Numbered from the stretch's first letter, positions 36,463 through 45,826 are shown. The stretch is DNA of 64,000 bases from an uncultured Acidovorax sp. (GCA_913774955.1 CAJYKV010000030.1:1-64000); one strand, 5' to 3'. Notes: generated by a model from the sequence alone, not told the origin. A program made the numbers and translations.

Positions 36463-36708
36463 GGGCCTCCGCAGCCGCCGCCATGCGCCCCCCACGCAGC
36501 GCGCCCCAGGCGCGCGACGAGTGGTGCCGGCTGCTGGCCATCGCCTGAGCCCTTCCGGTCTCTCGGCCTCTCGGCCCCGACGTCCTGCGGCACACCGCCC
36601 CGATCCTTCGGGCCGGCGTGCCCGCCCGCCCGCTCCCTTTTCTTGAATCCCGTCGCCCGGCCCCGTCCGGCGACCTCGGCATCGACGGATGCCCCACAAG
36701 GTTTTTCC

Positions 36709-38748
36709 ATGATCACCCTCCGCAACGTCACCCTGCGCCGCAGTGCCAAGGTCCTGCTCGACAACGTCTCCGCCACCATCAACCCGGGCGAGAAGGTCGG
36801 TCTGGTCGGCCGCAACGGCGCGGGCAAGTCCACGCTGTTCGCGCTCTTCAACCGCACGCTGCACGAAGACGGCGGCGATTTCTCCATGCCCGCCCAGTGG
36901 CGCATGGCCCAGGTCGCGCAGAACATGCCCGAGACCTCGGAATCCGCCACCGAATTCGTGCTGTCCGGCGACACGCGGCTCACCGAGCTGCGCGCCCAGC
37001 TGGCCGCCGCCGAAGCCGCCGACGACGGCATGGCCATCGCCCACGCCTACACCGACCTGGCCGACGCGGGCGACTACGACGCCACGGCGCGTGCGCAGGC
37101 GCTGATCCTGGGCCTGGGCTTCAAATCCAGCGAGCTCGACAGCCCGGTGGACAGCTTCTCCGGCGGCTGGCGCATGCGCCTGCAGCTGGCGCGCGCGCTG
37201 ATGTGCCCGAGCGACCTGCTGCTGCTCGACGAACCCACCAACCACTTGGACCTGGACGCGCTGGTCTGGCTGGAATCGTGGCTCAAGGGCTATGCCGGCA
37301 CCATGATCGTCATCAGCCACGACCGCGAATTCCTGGACGCCGTGACCCAGGTCACGCTGCACATCGAGAACGCCAAGCTGAACCGCTACGGCGCCAACTA
37401 CAGCAAGTTCGAGGAAATGCGCGCGCTCCAGATGGAGCAGCAGCAGGCCGCCTTCGCCAAGCAGCAGGACAAGATCGCCCACCTGCAGAAGTTCATCGAC
37501 CGCTTCAAGGCCAAGGCCAGCAAGGCCAAGCAGGCGCAGAGCCGCGTCAAGGCGCTGGAGCGCATGGAAAAGGTGGCGCCGCTGCTGGCCGAGGCCGAGT
37601 TCACCTTCGAGTTCAAGGAGCCGGGCCACATCCCCAACCCGATGATGTCCATCGACAACGCCTCGTTCGGCTACACGTCCGAGGACGAGAGCGCGCCGCC
37701 GAAGATCATCCTCACCGGCGTGAGCAAGTCGGTCATGGCCGGCCAGCGCATCGGCATCCTGGGCGCCAACGGCCAGGGCAAGTCCACCTTCGTGAAGACC
37801 GTGGCGCACGACATGAAGCCGCTGGCCGGCCAGATCATCGAAGGCAAGGGCCTGCGCATCGGCTACTTCGCCCAGCAGGAGCTGGACGTGCTGCGCCCGC
37901 AGGACACGCCGCTGGAGCACATGATCCGCCTGGCCAAGGAAATGGGCGCCGACGCCAAGCAGCCCTCGCGCGAGCAGGACCTGCGCAGCTACCTGGGCAC
38001 CTTCAACTTCTCCGGCGACATGGTCAAGCAGGCCGTGGGCACCATGAGCGGCGGCGAGAAGGCCCGGCTGGTGCTGGCCATGATGGTCTGGCAGCGCCCC
38101 AACCTGCTGCTGCTGGACGAGCCCACCAACCACCTGGACCTCGCCACCCGCGAGGCCCTGGCCATGGCGCTCAACGAATTCGAGGGCACGCTGATGCTGG
38201 TCAGCCACGACCGGGCGCTGCTGCGGGCGGTGTGCGACGAATTCTGGCTCGTCGGGCGCGGCGTGGTCGGTCCCTTCGATGGCGACCTGGACGACTACCA
38301 GCGCTACCTGCTGGACGAAGCCAAGCGGCTGCGGGAGGAAGAACGGGCCGCGGCGGCGGCACCTGCGCCCGCCGCGCCGGTGGCGGCGGCTCCGGCGGCA
38401 GCGCCTGCGCCCGCGCCGGCCGCCAAGGCCGCCGCGCCGGCTGCCGCCCCGGCCCCTGCGCGCGACTCCCGCGAACAGCGCAAGCTCGGCGCCCAGGCCC
38501 GCCAGCAATTGGCTGAAAAAACCCGGCCGCTCAAGCGCGAACTGGACAAGATCACCCAGCGCCTCTCCGTGCTGGCCGGCGAGAAGGCCGAACTCGAACA
38601 GCGCCTGAGCCAGCCGCTGCCCCCGGCGGAGATCGCGGAAGGCGGCCGGCGGCTCAAGGCCTGCGGCGACGAAACCGACGCGCTGGAAGAGCGCTGGCTC
38701 GAAATTTCCGGAGAGATCGAAGCGCTGGAGCAGGCCGCGAACAAGTAA
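36709..38748 (+). CDS. ABC-F family ATP-binding protein (YheS/Uup-like)
   Basis: A 679-residue soluble protein with two ATPase cassettes. ABC-F proteins bind the ribosomal E site and relieve stalled translation. Cassette 1 has GRNGAGKST, SFSGGWRMRLQLARAL and LLLDEPTNHLD. Cassette 2 has GANGQGKST, MSGGEKARLVLAMM and LLLDEPTNHLD. Between them lies the P-site-tRNA-interacting linker (KFIDRFKAKASKAKQAQSRVK). After about 545 comes an Ala/Pro-rich stretch and then a charged coiled coil (LKRELDKITQRL). The start MITLRNVTLRR removes 22 non-conserved residues. The subtype is YheS-like by linker and length; Uup is the alternative. Confidence 0.9.
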   Translation: MITLRNVTLRRSAKVLLDNVSATINPGEKVGLVGRNGAGKSTLFALFNRTLHEDGGDFSMPAQWRMAQVAQNMPETSESATEFVLSGDTRLTELRAQLAAAEAADDGMAIAHAYTDLADAGDYDATARAQALILGLGFKSSELDSPVDSFSGGWRMRLQLARALMCPSDLLLLDEPTNHLDLDALVWLESWLKGYAGTMIVISHDREFLDAVTQVTLHIENAKLNRYGANYSKFEEMRALQMEQQQAAFAKQQDKIAHLQKFIDRFKAKASKAKQAQSRVKALERMEKVAPLLAEAEFTFEFKEPGHIPNPMMSIDNASFGYTSEDESAPPKIILTGVSKSVMAGQRIGILGANGQGKSTFVKTVAHDMKPLAGQIIEGKGLRIGYFAQQELDVLRPQDTPLEHMIRLAKEMGADAKQPSREQDLRSYLGTFNFSGDMVKQAVGTMSGGEKARLVLAMMVWQRPNLLLLDEPTNHLDLATREALAMALNEFEGTLMLVSHDRALLRAVCDEFWLVGRGVVGPFDGDLDDYQRYLLDEAKRLREEERAAAAAPAPAAPVAAAPAAAPAPAPAAKAAAPAAAPAPARDSREQRKLGAQARQQLAEKTRPLKRELDKITQRLSVLAGEKAELEQRLSQPLPPAEIAEGGRRLKACGDETDALEERWLEISGEIEALEQAANK

Positions 38749-38869
38749 AAGGCTGTAACCCTGGTCAGCAATATGGAGGGCGTGGTGCTGCTGCACTTGA
38801 TGAGTTAGCTCTTCTTTTCATAGCAAAAGAATCGCCTTCGCCCGGTTGCATTTTTTTTCGTTCTGCTGT

Positions 38870-38895
38870 CAACGCGGTCTCAGGAGTCCGCGTTG
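38870..38895 (+). promoter_or_regulatory. Hairpin upstream of micro-ORF
   Basis: CAACGCGG (38870-38877) pairs perfectly with CCGCGTTG (38888-38895). Inside, CTC (38879-38881) pairs with GAG (38884-38886) across a T-T mismatch, giving an 11-pair stem. It ends ten bases before the AAGGAG ribosome-binding site of the 24-codon ORF, so it could stabilise the transcript's 5' end or control translation. Confidence 0.5.
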
Positions 38896-38917
38896 TCTAC
38901 CCATCAAGGAGCTAACG

Positions 38918-38992
38918 ATGAACCCCTCTGCAATCCTGTCCGCCTGGCCCGAAGACGAACGCGACCGCAAGCGCGCACCCTTCCGTTTCTGA
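38918..38992 (+). CDS. 24-residue micro-ORF with strong ribosome-binding site
   Basis: A short ORF starting MNPSAILSAW and ending RAPFRF, preceded by AAGGAG at 38906-38911 with six bases of spacing, which is nearly ideal. The peptide has a short hydrophobic start, an acidic PEDE patch and a basic RDRKR patch; it has no membrane segment or signal peptide. A hairpin precedes it and a terminator follows about 110 bases later. I know no family for it. It could be a true small protein or a leader peptide. Short ORFs arise by chance, but the ribosome-binding site and flanking structures make this one better than random. Confidence 0.45.
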   Translation: MNPSAILSAWPEDERDRKRAPFRF

Positions 38993-39102
38993 AGCGTCGG
39001 AAGCCGGTCCACGGGTGGGTAGGCTCATTCCTTTCCTATTTCTCGGCTGGTAGGCTCCCCCTACCTTGCGCCTGATCCCCCCGACATTCCTCTACCCATT
39101 GA

Positions 39103-39126
39103 AAAACCCCGCCAAGGCGGGGTTTT
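39103..39126. terminator. Intrinsic terminator, possibly bidirectional
   Basis: AAAACCCCGCC (39103-39113) pairs perfectly with GGCGGGGTTTT (39116-39126), followed by CTTTT on the plus strand and by a T run on the minus strand. It can end both the plus-strand transcript of the ABC-F/micro-ORF region and the minus-strand phaCAB transcript, whose last stop is at 39184. Confidence 0.9.
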
Positions 39127-39183
39127 CTTTTGCCCGAAAGCACAGGCCTCACGCACGCCTGCGGCGGGCGTGAAGGATGGGCT

Positions 39184-39921
39184 TCAGCCCATGTGCAGGC
39201 CGCCGTTCACCGAGAAATCGGCGCCGGTGGCGTAGCCGCCCTCCTCCGAGGCCAGCCAGGCGATGATGGAGGCGATCTCGCTCGGCTCGCCCAGACGCTT
39301 CACCGGCACCGTCGCCACGATCTTCTCGAGCACGTCGGGGCGGATCGCCTTCACCATGTCCGTGCCGATGTAGCCCGGGCTCACGGTGTTCACCGTCACG
39401 CCCTTGGTCGCCAGCTCCTGCGCCAGCGCCATCGAGAAGCCGTGCATGCCCGCCTTGGCGGCCGAGTAGTTGGTCTGGCCGGCCTGGCCCTTGGCACCGT
39501 TCACGCTGCTGATGTTGATGATGCGGCCCCAGCCCTTTTCCACCATGTCGCCCACGACCTGCTTGGTCACGTTGAACATGCTGTTGAGGTTGGTCTCGAT
39601 CACGGCGTCCCAGTCTTCCCGGGACATCTTCACGAACATGCGGTCGCGCGTGATGCCGGCATTGTTCACCAGCACGTCGACCGTGCCGTGCTCGGCCTTG
39701 GCCTTGGTGAAGGCCGCGACCGTGGAATCCCAGTCGCCCACGTTGCCGACGGATGCGTGGAACGTGAAGCCCTGCTCCTTCTGCTCGGCCAGCCACTTCG
39801 CATGGTCGCGCGTGGGGCCGCAGCCCGCGATCACCTTGAAGCCCTCCTTGTGCAACCGCTGGCAGATGGCCGTGCCGATGCCACCCATGCCCCCCGTGAC
39901 ATACGCTACTTTCTGGTTCAT
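39184..39921 (-). CDS. phaB: Acetoacetyl-CoA reductase
   Basis: A 245-residue NADPH-dependent short-chain dehydrogenase that makes (R)-3-hydroxybutyryl-CoA, the PHB monomer. The nucleotide-binding motif is TGGMGGIGTAIC; NNAG is present; the catalytic Ser, Tyr and Lys lie in INISSVNG and NYSAAKAG. PhaB-type features include FKVIAGCGPTRDHAKWL and the C-terminal VNGGLHMG. AGGAGA precedes the start. It is last in phaC-phaA-phaB, 100 bases after phaA, and is followed by a strong terminator. Confidence 0.97.
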   Translation of the reverse strand: MNQKVAYVTGGMGGIGTAICQRLHKEGFKVIAGCGPTRDHAKWLAEQKEQGFTFHASVGNVGDWDSTVAAFTKAKAEHGTVDVLVNNAGITRDRMFVKMSREDWDAVIETNLNSMFNVTKQVVGDMVEKGWGRIINISSVNGAKGQAGQTNYSAAKAGMHGFSMALAQELATKGVTVNTVSPGYIGTDMVKAIRPDVLEKIVATVPVKRLGEPSEIASIIAWLASEEGGYATGADFSVNGGLHMG

Positions 39922-40021
39922 ATCATTTATCTCCTGATCAACGATTCACACAATCACTCTATCCAAGTTCCAGCGGCCCCGGGCCTGAGGTAAACACCCG
40001 GCAGGGCCGCCCTCGGACCAG

Positions 40022-41203
40022 TCAGACCCGCTCGACGGCCAGCGACACGCCCATGCCCCCGCCGATGCACAGCGCGGCCACGCCCTTGCGGGCATCGCGA
40101 CGCTGCAGTTCGTGCAGCAGCGTGACCAGCACGCGGCAGCCGGAGGCGCCGATGGGATGGCCGATGGCGATCGCGCCGCCGTTCACGTTCACCTTGGCGG
40201 CATCGATGCCCAGACCCTTGTTCACCGCGCAGGCCTGCGCCGCGAAGGCCTCGTTGAGCTCGAACAGATCGACGTCGGCGGCAGTCCAGCCCGCGCGCTG
40301 CAGCACCTTGCGGGTGGCGGGAATCGGGCCCAGGCCCATCGTGGCCGGGTCGAGGCCGCTCGTGGCGTAGGCGACGATGCGGGCCAGGGGCTTCAGGCCG
40401 AGTTCGGCCGCCTTCTTGGCGCTCATCACCACCACGGCCGCGGCGCCGTCGTTCAGGCCGGAGGCGTTGCCCGCCGTCACGGTGCCGGCCTTGTCGAAGG
40501 CCGGGCGCAGGCCCGCCAGGGCCTCGGCACTCGTCTTGCGGTTCAGGTATTCGTCGGCCTCGAACAGGACGGGGTCGCCCTTCTTCTGGGGGAGGCTCAC
40601 GCCCACGATCTCGTCCTTGAAGCGGCCGGCGTCCTGCGCCGCGGCAGCCTTCTGCTGGCTGGCGAGGGCCAACGCGTCCTGCTGCTCGCGGGAGATGCCC
40701 TCCTGCTTGGCGACGTTCTCGGCGGTGATGCCCATGTGGTACTGGTTGTAGACGTCCCACAGGCCATCCACGATCATCGAGTCGACCATCTTCCAGTCGC
40801 CCATGCGCTGGCCGTCTCGCGAGCCGCCCAGCACATGGGGCGACAGGCTCATGTTCTCCTGGCCGCCCGCGACCACGATCTCGCTGTCGCCGGTGGCGAC
40901 GGCCTGGGCGGCGAGCATCACGGCCTTCAGGCCCGAGCCGCAGACGGCGTTGATGGTCAGGGCCGGCGTCTCCTTTGCCACGCCTGCCTTCATCATGGCC
41001 TGGCGGGCGGGGTTCTGGCCCGCACCGGCCGTGAGCACCTGGCCCATGATCACTTCGCCCACCTGGTCGAGCGGCACGTTGGCGCGCGCCAGGGCTTCCT
41101 TGATCACGATGGCGCCGAGTTCGGTGGCCGGGGTCTTGGCGAGCGCGCCGCCGAACTTGCCCACGGGTGTGCGAACGGCGGAAACGATGACGATATCTTC
41201 CAT
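40022..41203 (-). CDS. phaA: Acetyl-CoA acetyltransferase (beta-ketothiolase)
   Basis: A 393-residue biosynthetic thiolase condensing two acetyl-CoA into acetoacetyl-CoA, the first step of PHB synthesis. The acyl-enzyme cysteine is Cys88 in [11 protein letters not shown]. The C-terminal His and Cys lie in [15 protein letters not shown] and [11 protein letters not shown]. The chosen start [13 protein letters not shown] matches the family; the longer frame upstream overlaps phaC. It lies 40 bases after phaC and 100 before phaB. Confidence 0.97.
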   Translation of the reverse strand: MEDIVIVSAVRTPVGKFGGALAKTPATELGAIVIKEALARANVPLDQVGEVIMGQVLTAGAGQNPARQAMMKAGVAKETPALTINAVCGSGLKAVMLAAQAVATGDSEIVVAGGQENMSLSPHVLGGSRDGQRMGDWKMVDSMIVDGLWDVYNQYHMGITAENVAKQEGISREQQDALALASQQKAAAAQDAGRFKDEIVGVSLPQKKGDPVLFEADEYLNRKTSAEALAGLRPAFDKAGTVTAGNASGLNDGAAAVVVMSAKKAAELGLKPLARIVAYATSGLDPATMGLGPIPATRKVLQRAGWTAADVDLFELNEAFAAQACAVNKGLGIDAAKVNVNGGAIAIGHPIGASGCRVLVTLLHELQRRDARKGVAALCIGGGMGVSLAVERV

Positions 41204-41243
41204 GTCGATCCTAAGAATGGTGAATGAACGAATGAGGTGGAAA

Positions 41244-42956
41244 TCAGGAGCGCTGGCGCACGTAGCGCCCCGGTGCCGGCTCGATGGCCTGGAAGCGTGC
41301 GCCCTTGCCGTAGCGCCGGGGCGCAGCGACCATCGGCCCCGCATGGCCGCGGAGCCAGCCGGCCCAGTCGGTCCACCAGCTGCCGGGATGCTCGGTCGCG
41401 CCTGCGAGCCAGTCCGCCAGGGCCTCGGGGAACACGCCGTCCTCGCGGAGCCAATGGCTGCGCTTCTTCTTGGCCGGGGGATTGATCACGCCCGCGATGT
41501 GGCCCGATGCGCCCATGACGAACCGCCGGTCGCCCGGCAGCGCCTGGGTGGATGCGTAGGCCGCGGCGGCGGGAACGATGTGGTCCTCCCGCGAGCCATA
41601 GATGTAGACGGGCAGATCGACGAGGTTCATGTCGATCGGCTCGCCGCACACCGTGAGCCGGCCCGGCTTGACGAGGTTGTTCTCGAGGTAGAGGTTGCGC
41701 AGGTACCAGGCATAGAACGGCCCGGGCAGGTTGGTCGAGTCGCTGTTCCAGTAGAGCAGGTCGAACGGAGGCGGCGTCTCGCCCTTCAGGTAGTTGCCGA
41801 CGACGTACGTCCAGACCAGGTCGTTGGGCCGCAGGAAGCTGAAGGTGGAGGCGAGGTCCTGGCCCTTCATGAGCCCGCCCTGTCCCATCTGCAGTTCCCG
41901 GAAGCGCACGAAGCCCTCGTCGATGAACACGTCGAGGATGCCCGTCTCGGCGAAGTCGATGAAGGTGGTGAGGAAGGTGGCGCTGGCCACGGGCTCTTCG
42001 CCGCGCGCGGCCAGCACGGCCAGGCCCGTCGCGAGCATCGTGCCGCCGACGCAGAAACCCAGCGCGTTGATCTGGTCGCTGCCGGCGATCTCGCGGGTGG
42101 TCTCGATGGCGCAGAGGACGGCATCCTCGATGTATTCGTCCCAGGTGGTGCGGGCCAGGCTCTCGTCCGGGTTGCGCCAGCTCACCACGAAGGTGCGGTG
42201 GCCTTCCGACACCGCGTGGCGGATCAGCGAGTTCTCGGGCTGCAGATCGAGGATGTAGAACTTGTTGATGCAGGGCGGCACCACCAGCAGCGGCCGCTCG
42301 TGCACCTTGGGCGTCAGCGGCTTGTATTCGATGAGCTGGAACAGCGCGTTCTCATAGACCACTGCGCCTTCGGACGTGGCCACGTTGCGGCCGACCTCGA
42401 AGACGGTCTCGTCGGTCATCGAGACATGCCCCTGCCGCAGGTCGTGCAGCATGTTGGCGACACCCTTGGCGATGCTCTCGCCCTGCGTGTCGACCGCCTT
42501 CTTCTGTGCCTCGGGGTTGAAGACGAGGAAGTTGCTGGGCGCCATCGCCGCCATCCACTGCTCCACGCCGAAGCGGATGCGGGCACGGGTCTTGGCGTCG
42601 GCATCCACCGCTTCGGCCAGGCCCATCAGGGTGCGCGCATTGAGCAGGTAGGCCGCTGCAGAGAAAGCCGCCATCGGGTTCTCGGCCCAGGCCGTGGCGC
42701 TGAACCGCCGGTCCTTGAGTTCGGCCGGGCGCATCGCCTGGCTCCAGAGCTCCGAGGCCTCTTTCAGGTACTGCTGCTGCAGTTCCGCGAGTTTGTCCGG
42801 GGAAAAGCGGATGGCGGGCAGCGCCTGCGCGGCATCGCCGTTCGCGGCGGCACCGCCGCCGGCCTGCCGGAACGCGGCGAGCGCCTGCGTCCAGCTTTCG
42901 CTCAGCTTCTGCTGGATCTGCTGGGCGTTCGCGGCCCAGCCTGCATCAAAATCCAT
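41244..42956 (-). CDS. phaC: Class I poly(3-hydroxyalkanoate) synthase
   Basis: A 570-residue enzyme polymerising short-chain hydroxyacyl-CoA on the granule surface. The lipase-like box with nucleophile Cys302 is GFCVGG. The acid is in [10 protein letters not shown] and the His in [13 protein letters not shown]. The size and the single-subunit operon with phaA and phaB indicate class I. GAGGAG lies eight bases before the ATG. It is first in the operon; upstream is a divergent small membrane-protein gene. Confidence 0.97.
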   Translation of the reverse strand: MDFDAGWAANAQQIQQKLSESWTQALAAFRQAGGGAAANGDAAQALPAIRFSPDKLAELQQQYLKEASELWSQAMRPAELKDRRFSATAWAENPMAAFSAAAYLLNARTLMGLAEAVDADAKTRARIRFGVEQWMAAMAPSNFLVFNPEAQKKAVDTQGESIAKGVANMLHDLRQGHVSMTDETVFEVGRNVATSEGAVVYENALFQLIEYKPLTPKVHERPLLVVPPCINKFYILDLQPENSLIRHAVSEGHRTFVVSWRNPDESLARTTWDEYIEDAVLCAIETTREIAGSDQINALGFCVGGTMLATGLAVLAARGEEPVASATFLTTFIDFAETGILDVFIDEGFVRFRELQMGQGGLMKGQDLASTFSFLRPNDLVWTYVVGNYLKGETPPPFDLLYWNSDSTNLPGPFYAWYLRNLYLENNLVKPGRLTVCGEPIDMNLVDLPVYIYGSREDHIVPAAAAYASTQALPGDRRFVMGASGHIAGVINPPAKKKRSHWLREDGVFPEALADWLAGATEHPGSWWTDWAGWLRGHAGPMVAAPRRYGKGARFQAIEPAPGRYVRQRS

Positions 42957-43016
42957 GAACGTGTCTCCTCGTCCCCATCATGCCATCCCGCAGGGCCATC
43001 CTGAGGGAACGCACAC

Positions 43017-43055
43017 CGGCATTGTTGCCGAGCCGGAGGCCGCGAGGCAATGCCG
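43017..43055. promoter_or_regulatory. Inverted repeat upstream of phaC
   Basis: CGGCATTG (43017-43024) and CAATGCCG (43048-43055) form a perfect 8-bp inverted repeat with 23 bases between, in the divergent spacer between phaC and the 43101 gene. The arms contain GCAATGC-like cores reminiscent of PHB-regulator sites, but the spacing is wide. This is a possible operator only. Confidence 0.3.
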
Positions 43056-43100
43056 CTTTCGGTTTTTCACGATATAGCTCAGTTTTCGGAATGCAGGCCC

Positions 43101-43469
43101 ATGTATCTGGTAGTAATCGGCTGGTTGTATGTGACGGTGATGATGGCGGTCGCGGAGGCCGCGAGCCCGCAGGGCAGCCTGCTGGGCGCCGCGGTGACGT
43201 TCATCTTCTATGGCCTGGTGCCCGTCGCCATCGTGGCGTACATCCTTGGCACGCCGGCCCGCAAGCGGGCCCTGCGCGAGCGGGAGCGGGCGCAGAACGA
43301 AGCCGAGGCGTACACGGCACAGGCCGCCGAAACCCACGAGGCCCGGGCGGGTCAGCCCCCGCCCACCTCCGGGCTACCCGGCAGCACTCCCGAGCCACAC
43401 GCAGGCGGCGAAGCGCCCGCCGCTGGCGCCGAACCGCTCCATCGAGGCCCGGTGCGAAAAGAACCGTGA
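43101..43469 (+). CDS. Small two-segment membrane protein
   Basis: A 122-residue protein with two membrane segments (about 3-22, VVIGWLYVTVMMAVAEAA, and 28-47, AAVTFIFYGLVPVAIVAYIL). A basic/acidic amphipathic stretch follows (RKRALRERERAQNEAEAY), then a Pro/Gly/Ala-rich tail. The function is unknown. The ATG giving MYLVVIGWLY starts at the membrane segment; an upstream start would add 17 residues. Its last 96 bases overlap the 3' end of pgeF on the other strand, an unusual convergent overlap, so the low-complexity tail may be a recent extension of the reading frame. Confidence 0.8.
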   Translation: MYLVVIGWLYVTVMMAVAEAASPQGSLLGAAVTFIFYGLVPVAIVAYILGTPARKRALRERERAQNEAEAYTAQAAETHEARAGQPPPTSGLPGSTPEPHAGGEAPAAGAEPLHRGPVRKEP

Positions 43470-44285
43470 CGACTGGCGGACGGTGCACCACGCGTCGCCG
43501 CCGTCGTTGCCGAAGATGCCGTCCACTCCCACCGCCGCGAGCCGGCGCCGCGCGAGGCCGGGCAGGTTCGCGAGGTACTTGCCGGGGCGAGTGGCCGTGA
43601 AATGCACTGCCGCACCGGCGTCCCGCGTGCAGAACGACTGAAGCACCTCCTCGCCCACTTCGAATGCCGTGGGCCCGATGCACGGCCCGAGCCAGGCCAG
43701 CACGCCCTGCGCTGCGGAGCCGTCCACGGCCGCGGCGACAGCGGCGTGCTCCGCGGGCCCGGCCGCAGGCGGGGCCGCGGCCACCAGGCGTTCCACCGTG
43801 TTCTCCAGCACGCCCCCTGCCAGGCCGCGCCAGCCCGCATGCGCGGCGGCCACCCGCGTGCCCGTCCGGTTCGTGAACAGCACCGGCAGGCAATCCGCCA
43901 CCATGATGGTGCAAGCGCGCCCCGGGCGGCTCGCGGCGCAGGCGTCCGATTCGGTGCCGTCGGGCGGGTCGGCATCCAGGTCGGCGACGGCCGTGCCGTG
44001 CACCTGTGTCAGGAAGGTGGGCGCGACGGCGGAAACGTTCTCCTGATCCTCCATGCCGGCCAGCCACCGGCGCAGGCGGCTGCGGTTCTCCCGGACTGCC
44101 TCCGGGTCGTCTCCCACGTGGTCGCCGAGATTGAACGCTTCCCACGGCCCCTGGCTCACGCCTCCGGCGCGCGCGGTGCACAGCGCATGCACATGCGCCG
44201 GTGCGGGCCAGTCGGGCACCAGCCACCCTGGCGGAAGGCCGCGGTCGGGCCCGGGTTGTCCGGCCACGCAGTCAGCCCTCGGCAT
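43374..44285 (-). CDS. pgeF: Peptidoglycan editing factor PgeF (laccase-domain, YfiH)
   Basis: A 303-residue protein of the YfiH/DUF152 family, formerly called polyphenol oxidase. PgeF removes wrongly incorporated L-serine from peptidoglycan precursors. The zinc-site residues are the His in FLTQVHGT, the Cys in VADCLPVLF and the His in AAHAGWRGLAGG. FNLGDHVGDDPEAV and WLGPCIGPTAFEVG are further family motifs. The start MPRADCVAG lies inside the last codons of the isomerase gene upstream (14-base overlap); the longer open frame is not supported. Confidence 0.9.
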   Translation of the reverse strand: MPRADCVAGQPGPDRGLPPGWLVPDWPAPAHVHALCTARAGGVSQGPWEAFNLGDHVGDDPEAVRENRSRLRRWLAGMEDQENVSAVAPTFLTQVHGTAVADLDADPPDGTESDACAASRPGRACTIMVADCLPVLFTNRTGTRVAAAHAGWRGLAGGVLENTVERLVAAAPPAAGPAEHAAVAAAVDGSAAQGVLAWLGPCIGPTAFEVGEEVLQSFCTRDAGAAVHFTATRPGKYLANLPGLARRRLAAVGVDGIFGNDGGDAWCTVRQSSRFFSHRASMERFGASGGRFAACVWLGSAAG

Positions 44286-44940
44286 CCGGGCAGGCGGACG
44301 GATGGGCTGCCTGAAAGGCCGGCAGCGCCGATGCGGCTTCCCACGCCGCCATGGTGCGCGGCAGGCCGGCCACGTCCACCTGGAACCGCTGGGCATTGAA
44401 GATCTGCGGCACCAGGCAGCAGTCCGCGAGCGTGGGCGCGTCGCCCCAGCAGAACCGCGACGGCGGCAGTCCACCTGCCTCGCGTTCAGCGGCCAGCAGG
44501 CCGAGCTGCCGCTCGAAGGCCTCCAGCCCGCTGCGCACCCAGTGCCGGTACCAGGCGGTCTTGGCGGAGTCGTCCTGGCCGAGCGTCTGCGTCAGGTACT
44601 TCAGCACGCGCAGGTTGTTCACGGGGTGGATCTCGCACGCCACCATCTGGGCCAGCGCCCGCACGTGCGCGCGCCCGAGGGCATCGGCGGGCAGCAGCGG
44701 CGGCGCCGGATGGGTTTCGTCCAGGTATTCGATGATCGCCATGGACTGCACGAGCGTGCTGCCGTCGTCCAGCTCCAGCGCCGGCAGCAGCGCATCCCCC
44801 ACCCGGTCCGCATAATCGGGATCGCGGTGCTCGGCACGCACCAGGTGCACGGGAACGTACTCGTAGGCCAGGCCCTTCAGCGCCAGCGCGATGCGCACGC
44901 GGTAGGAGGCGGAAGATCGGAAGTAGTTGAACAGCTTCAT
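44272..44940 (-). CDS. maiA: Maleylacetoacetate/maleylpyruvate isomerase (zeta-class GST)
   Basis: A 222-residue zeta-class glutathione S-transferase that isomerises cis to trans double bonds in aromatic ring-cleavage products. The glutathione site reads YFRSSASYRVRIALALKG, the zeta signature with Ser. A proline-containing VGDALLPALELDDG and SMAIIEYLDE complete the thioredoxin-like domain (1-82); the rest is the helical domain. The divergent neighbour is a FAH-family hydrolase, so together they would process maleylpyruvate (gentisate route) or maleylacetoacetate (homogentisate route). The ring-cleavage dioxygenase is not in the window. Confidence 0.9.
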   Translation of the reverse strand: MKLFNYFRSSASYRVRIALALKGLAYEYVPVHLVRAEHRDPDYADRVGDALLPALELDDGSTLVQSMAIIEYLDETHPAPPLLPADALGRAHVRALAQMVACEIHPVNNLRVLKYLTQTLGQDDSAKTAWYRHWVRSGLEAFERQLGLLAAEREAGGLPPSRFCWGDAPTLADCCLVPQIFNAQRFQVDVAGLPRTMAAWEAASALPAFQAAHPSACPDAEG

Positions 44941-45041
44941 GGTCCGGCGAGCATAACGTCCCGTGCGTGGCACACTCTGGCAGCGCGCCGCGCCCGCACG
45001 GCGCGGTTGACCGCCCACCACACGACGAGACGACCCTCCCC

Positions 45042-45737
45042 ATGACCTACGTGATTTCTCCCGCCCCGATCCCCAGCGTGCCCGTGGCGGGCACCGCCGA
45101 GCGCTTTCCGGTCCACCGCATCTACTGCGTCGGGCGCAATTACGAGGAACACGCGAAGGAGATGGGCTTCACGGGCCGCGAGCCGCCGTTCTTCTTCATG
45201 AAGCCGGCCGACGCCATCCTGCCGGTGGCGGCGGGCGAGACCGGCGAGATGCCCTACCCCAGCCTCACGGCCAACCTGCACCACGAGATCGAGCTGGTGG
45301 TGGCGATCGGCAAGGGCGGCAGGAACATCGCCGCGGCAGACGCGCTGCAGCACGTCTGGGGCTACGCCGTCGGCCTGGACATGACCCGGCGCGACCTGCA
45401 GAACGACATGAAGAAACAGGGCCGGCCCTGGAGCATCGGCAAGGGCTTCGACCACAGCGCGCCCATCGGCCCGATCACGCCCGCCGCGCAGGCCGGCGAC
45501 GTGGAGCACGCCGGCATCTGGCTGCAGGTCAACGGCGCAGACCGCCAGCGCAGCAGCGTGTCGCAGCTGATCTGGAACATCGCCGAGACGATCGAGCACC
45601 TCTCCGCCGCATGGGAGCTGCAGCCCGGCGACCTCATCTTCACCGGCACGCCCGAAGGCGTGGCCGCCGTGGTGCGCGGCGACGTCCTGGAGGGCGGCGT
45701 CGAAGGCCTGGGAACGCTGCGCGTGGCAATGATCTGA
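45042..45737 (+). CDS. Fumarylacetoacetate hydrolase family protein (probable fumarylpyruvate hydrolase)
   Basis: A 231-residue single-domain FAH protein. The core starts IYCVGRNYEEHAKEMG. The metal ligands are the glutamates in NLHHEIELVVAIGK and the Asp in GYAVGLDMTRRDLQ; the substrate loop has PWSIGKGFDHSAPIGP. The size and sequence resemble NagK-type fumarylpyruvate hydrolases more than full-length fumarylacetoacetases. The divergent isomerase 101 bases away supports the last two steps of gentisate breakdown. The start is the ATG giving MTYVISPAPIP. Confidence 0.88.
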   Translation: MTYVISPAPIPSVPVAGTAERFPVHRIYCVGRNYEEHAKEMGFTGREPPFFFMKPADAILPVAAGETGEMPYPSLTANLHHEIELVVAIGKGGRNIAAADALQHVWGYAVGLDMTRRDLQNDMKKQGRPWSIGKGFDHSAPIGPITPAAQAGDVEHAGIWLQVNGADRQRSSVSQLIWNIAETIEHLSAAWELQPGDLIFTGTPEGVAAVVRGDVLEGGVEGLGTLRVAMI

Positions 45738-45826
45738 AGCACTGCCTTGCGTCTCCAGGCGCCGCCTTCCATCGCATCATCCATCCATCACGCCCTCGCT
45801 GCCGGGGGCCCATTCTCCCGATCCCC

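Larger units (their letters stand above)
38749..39183. other. 435-base gap with hairpins, a micro-ORF and a terminator
   Basis: There is no long gene between the ABC-F gene and phaB, but the stretch is structured. TTCTTTT and AAAAGAA flank CATAGC near 38812-38831. A strong hairpin lies at 38870-38895, a 24-codon ORF at 38918-38992, another hairpin (GGTAGG/CCTACC, 39049-39065), and a terminator at 39103-39126. The order promoter-like AT-rich tract, hairpin, ribosome-binding site, short ORF, terminator suggests a small independent transcript on the plus strand. Confidence 0.55.
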
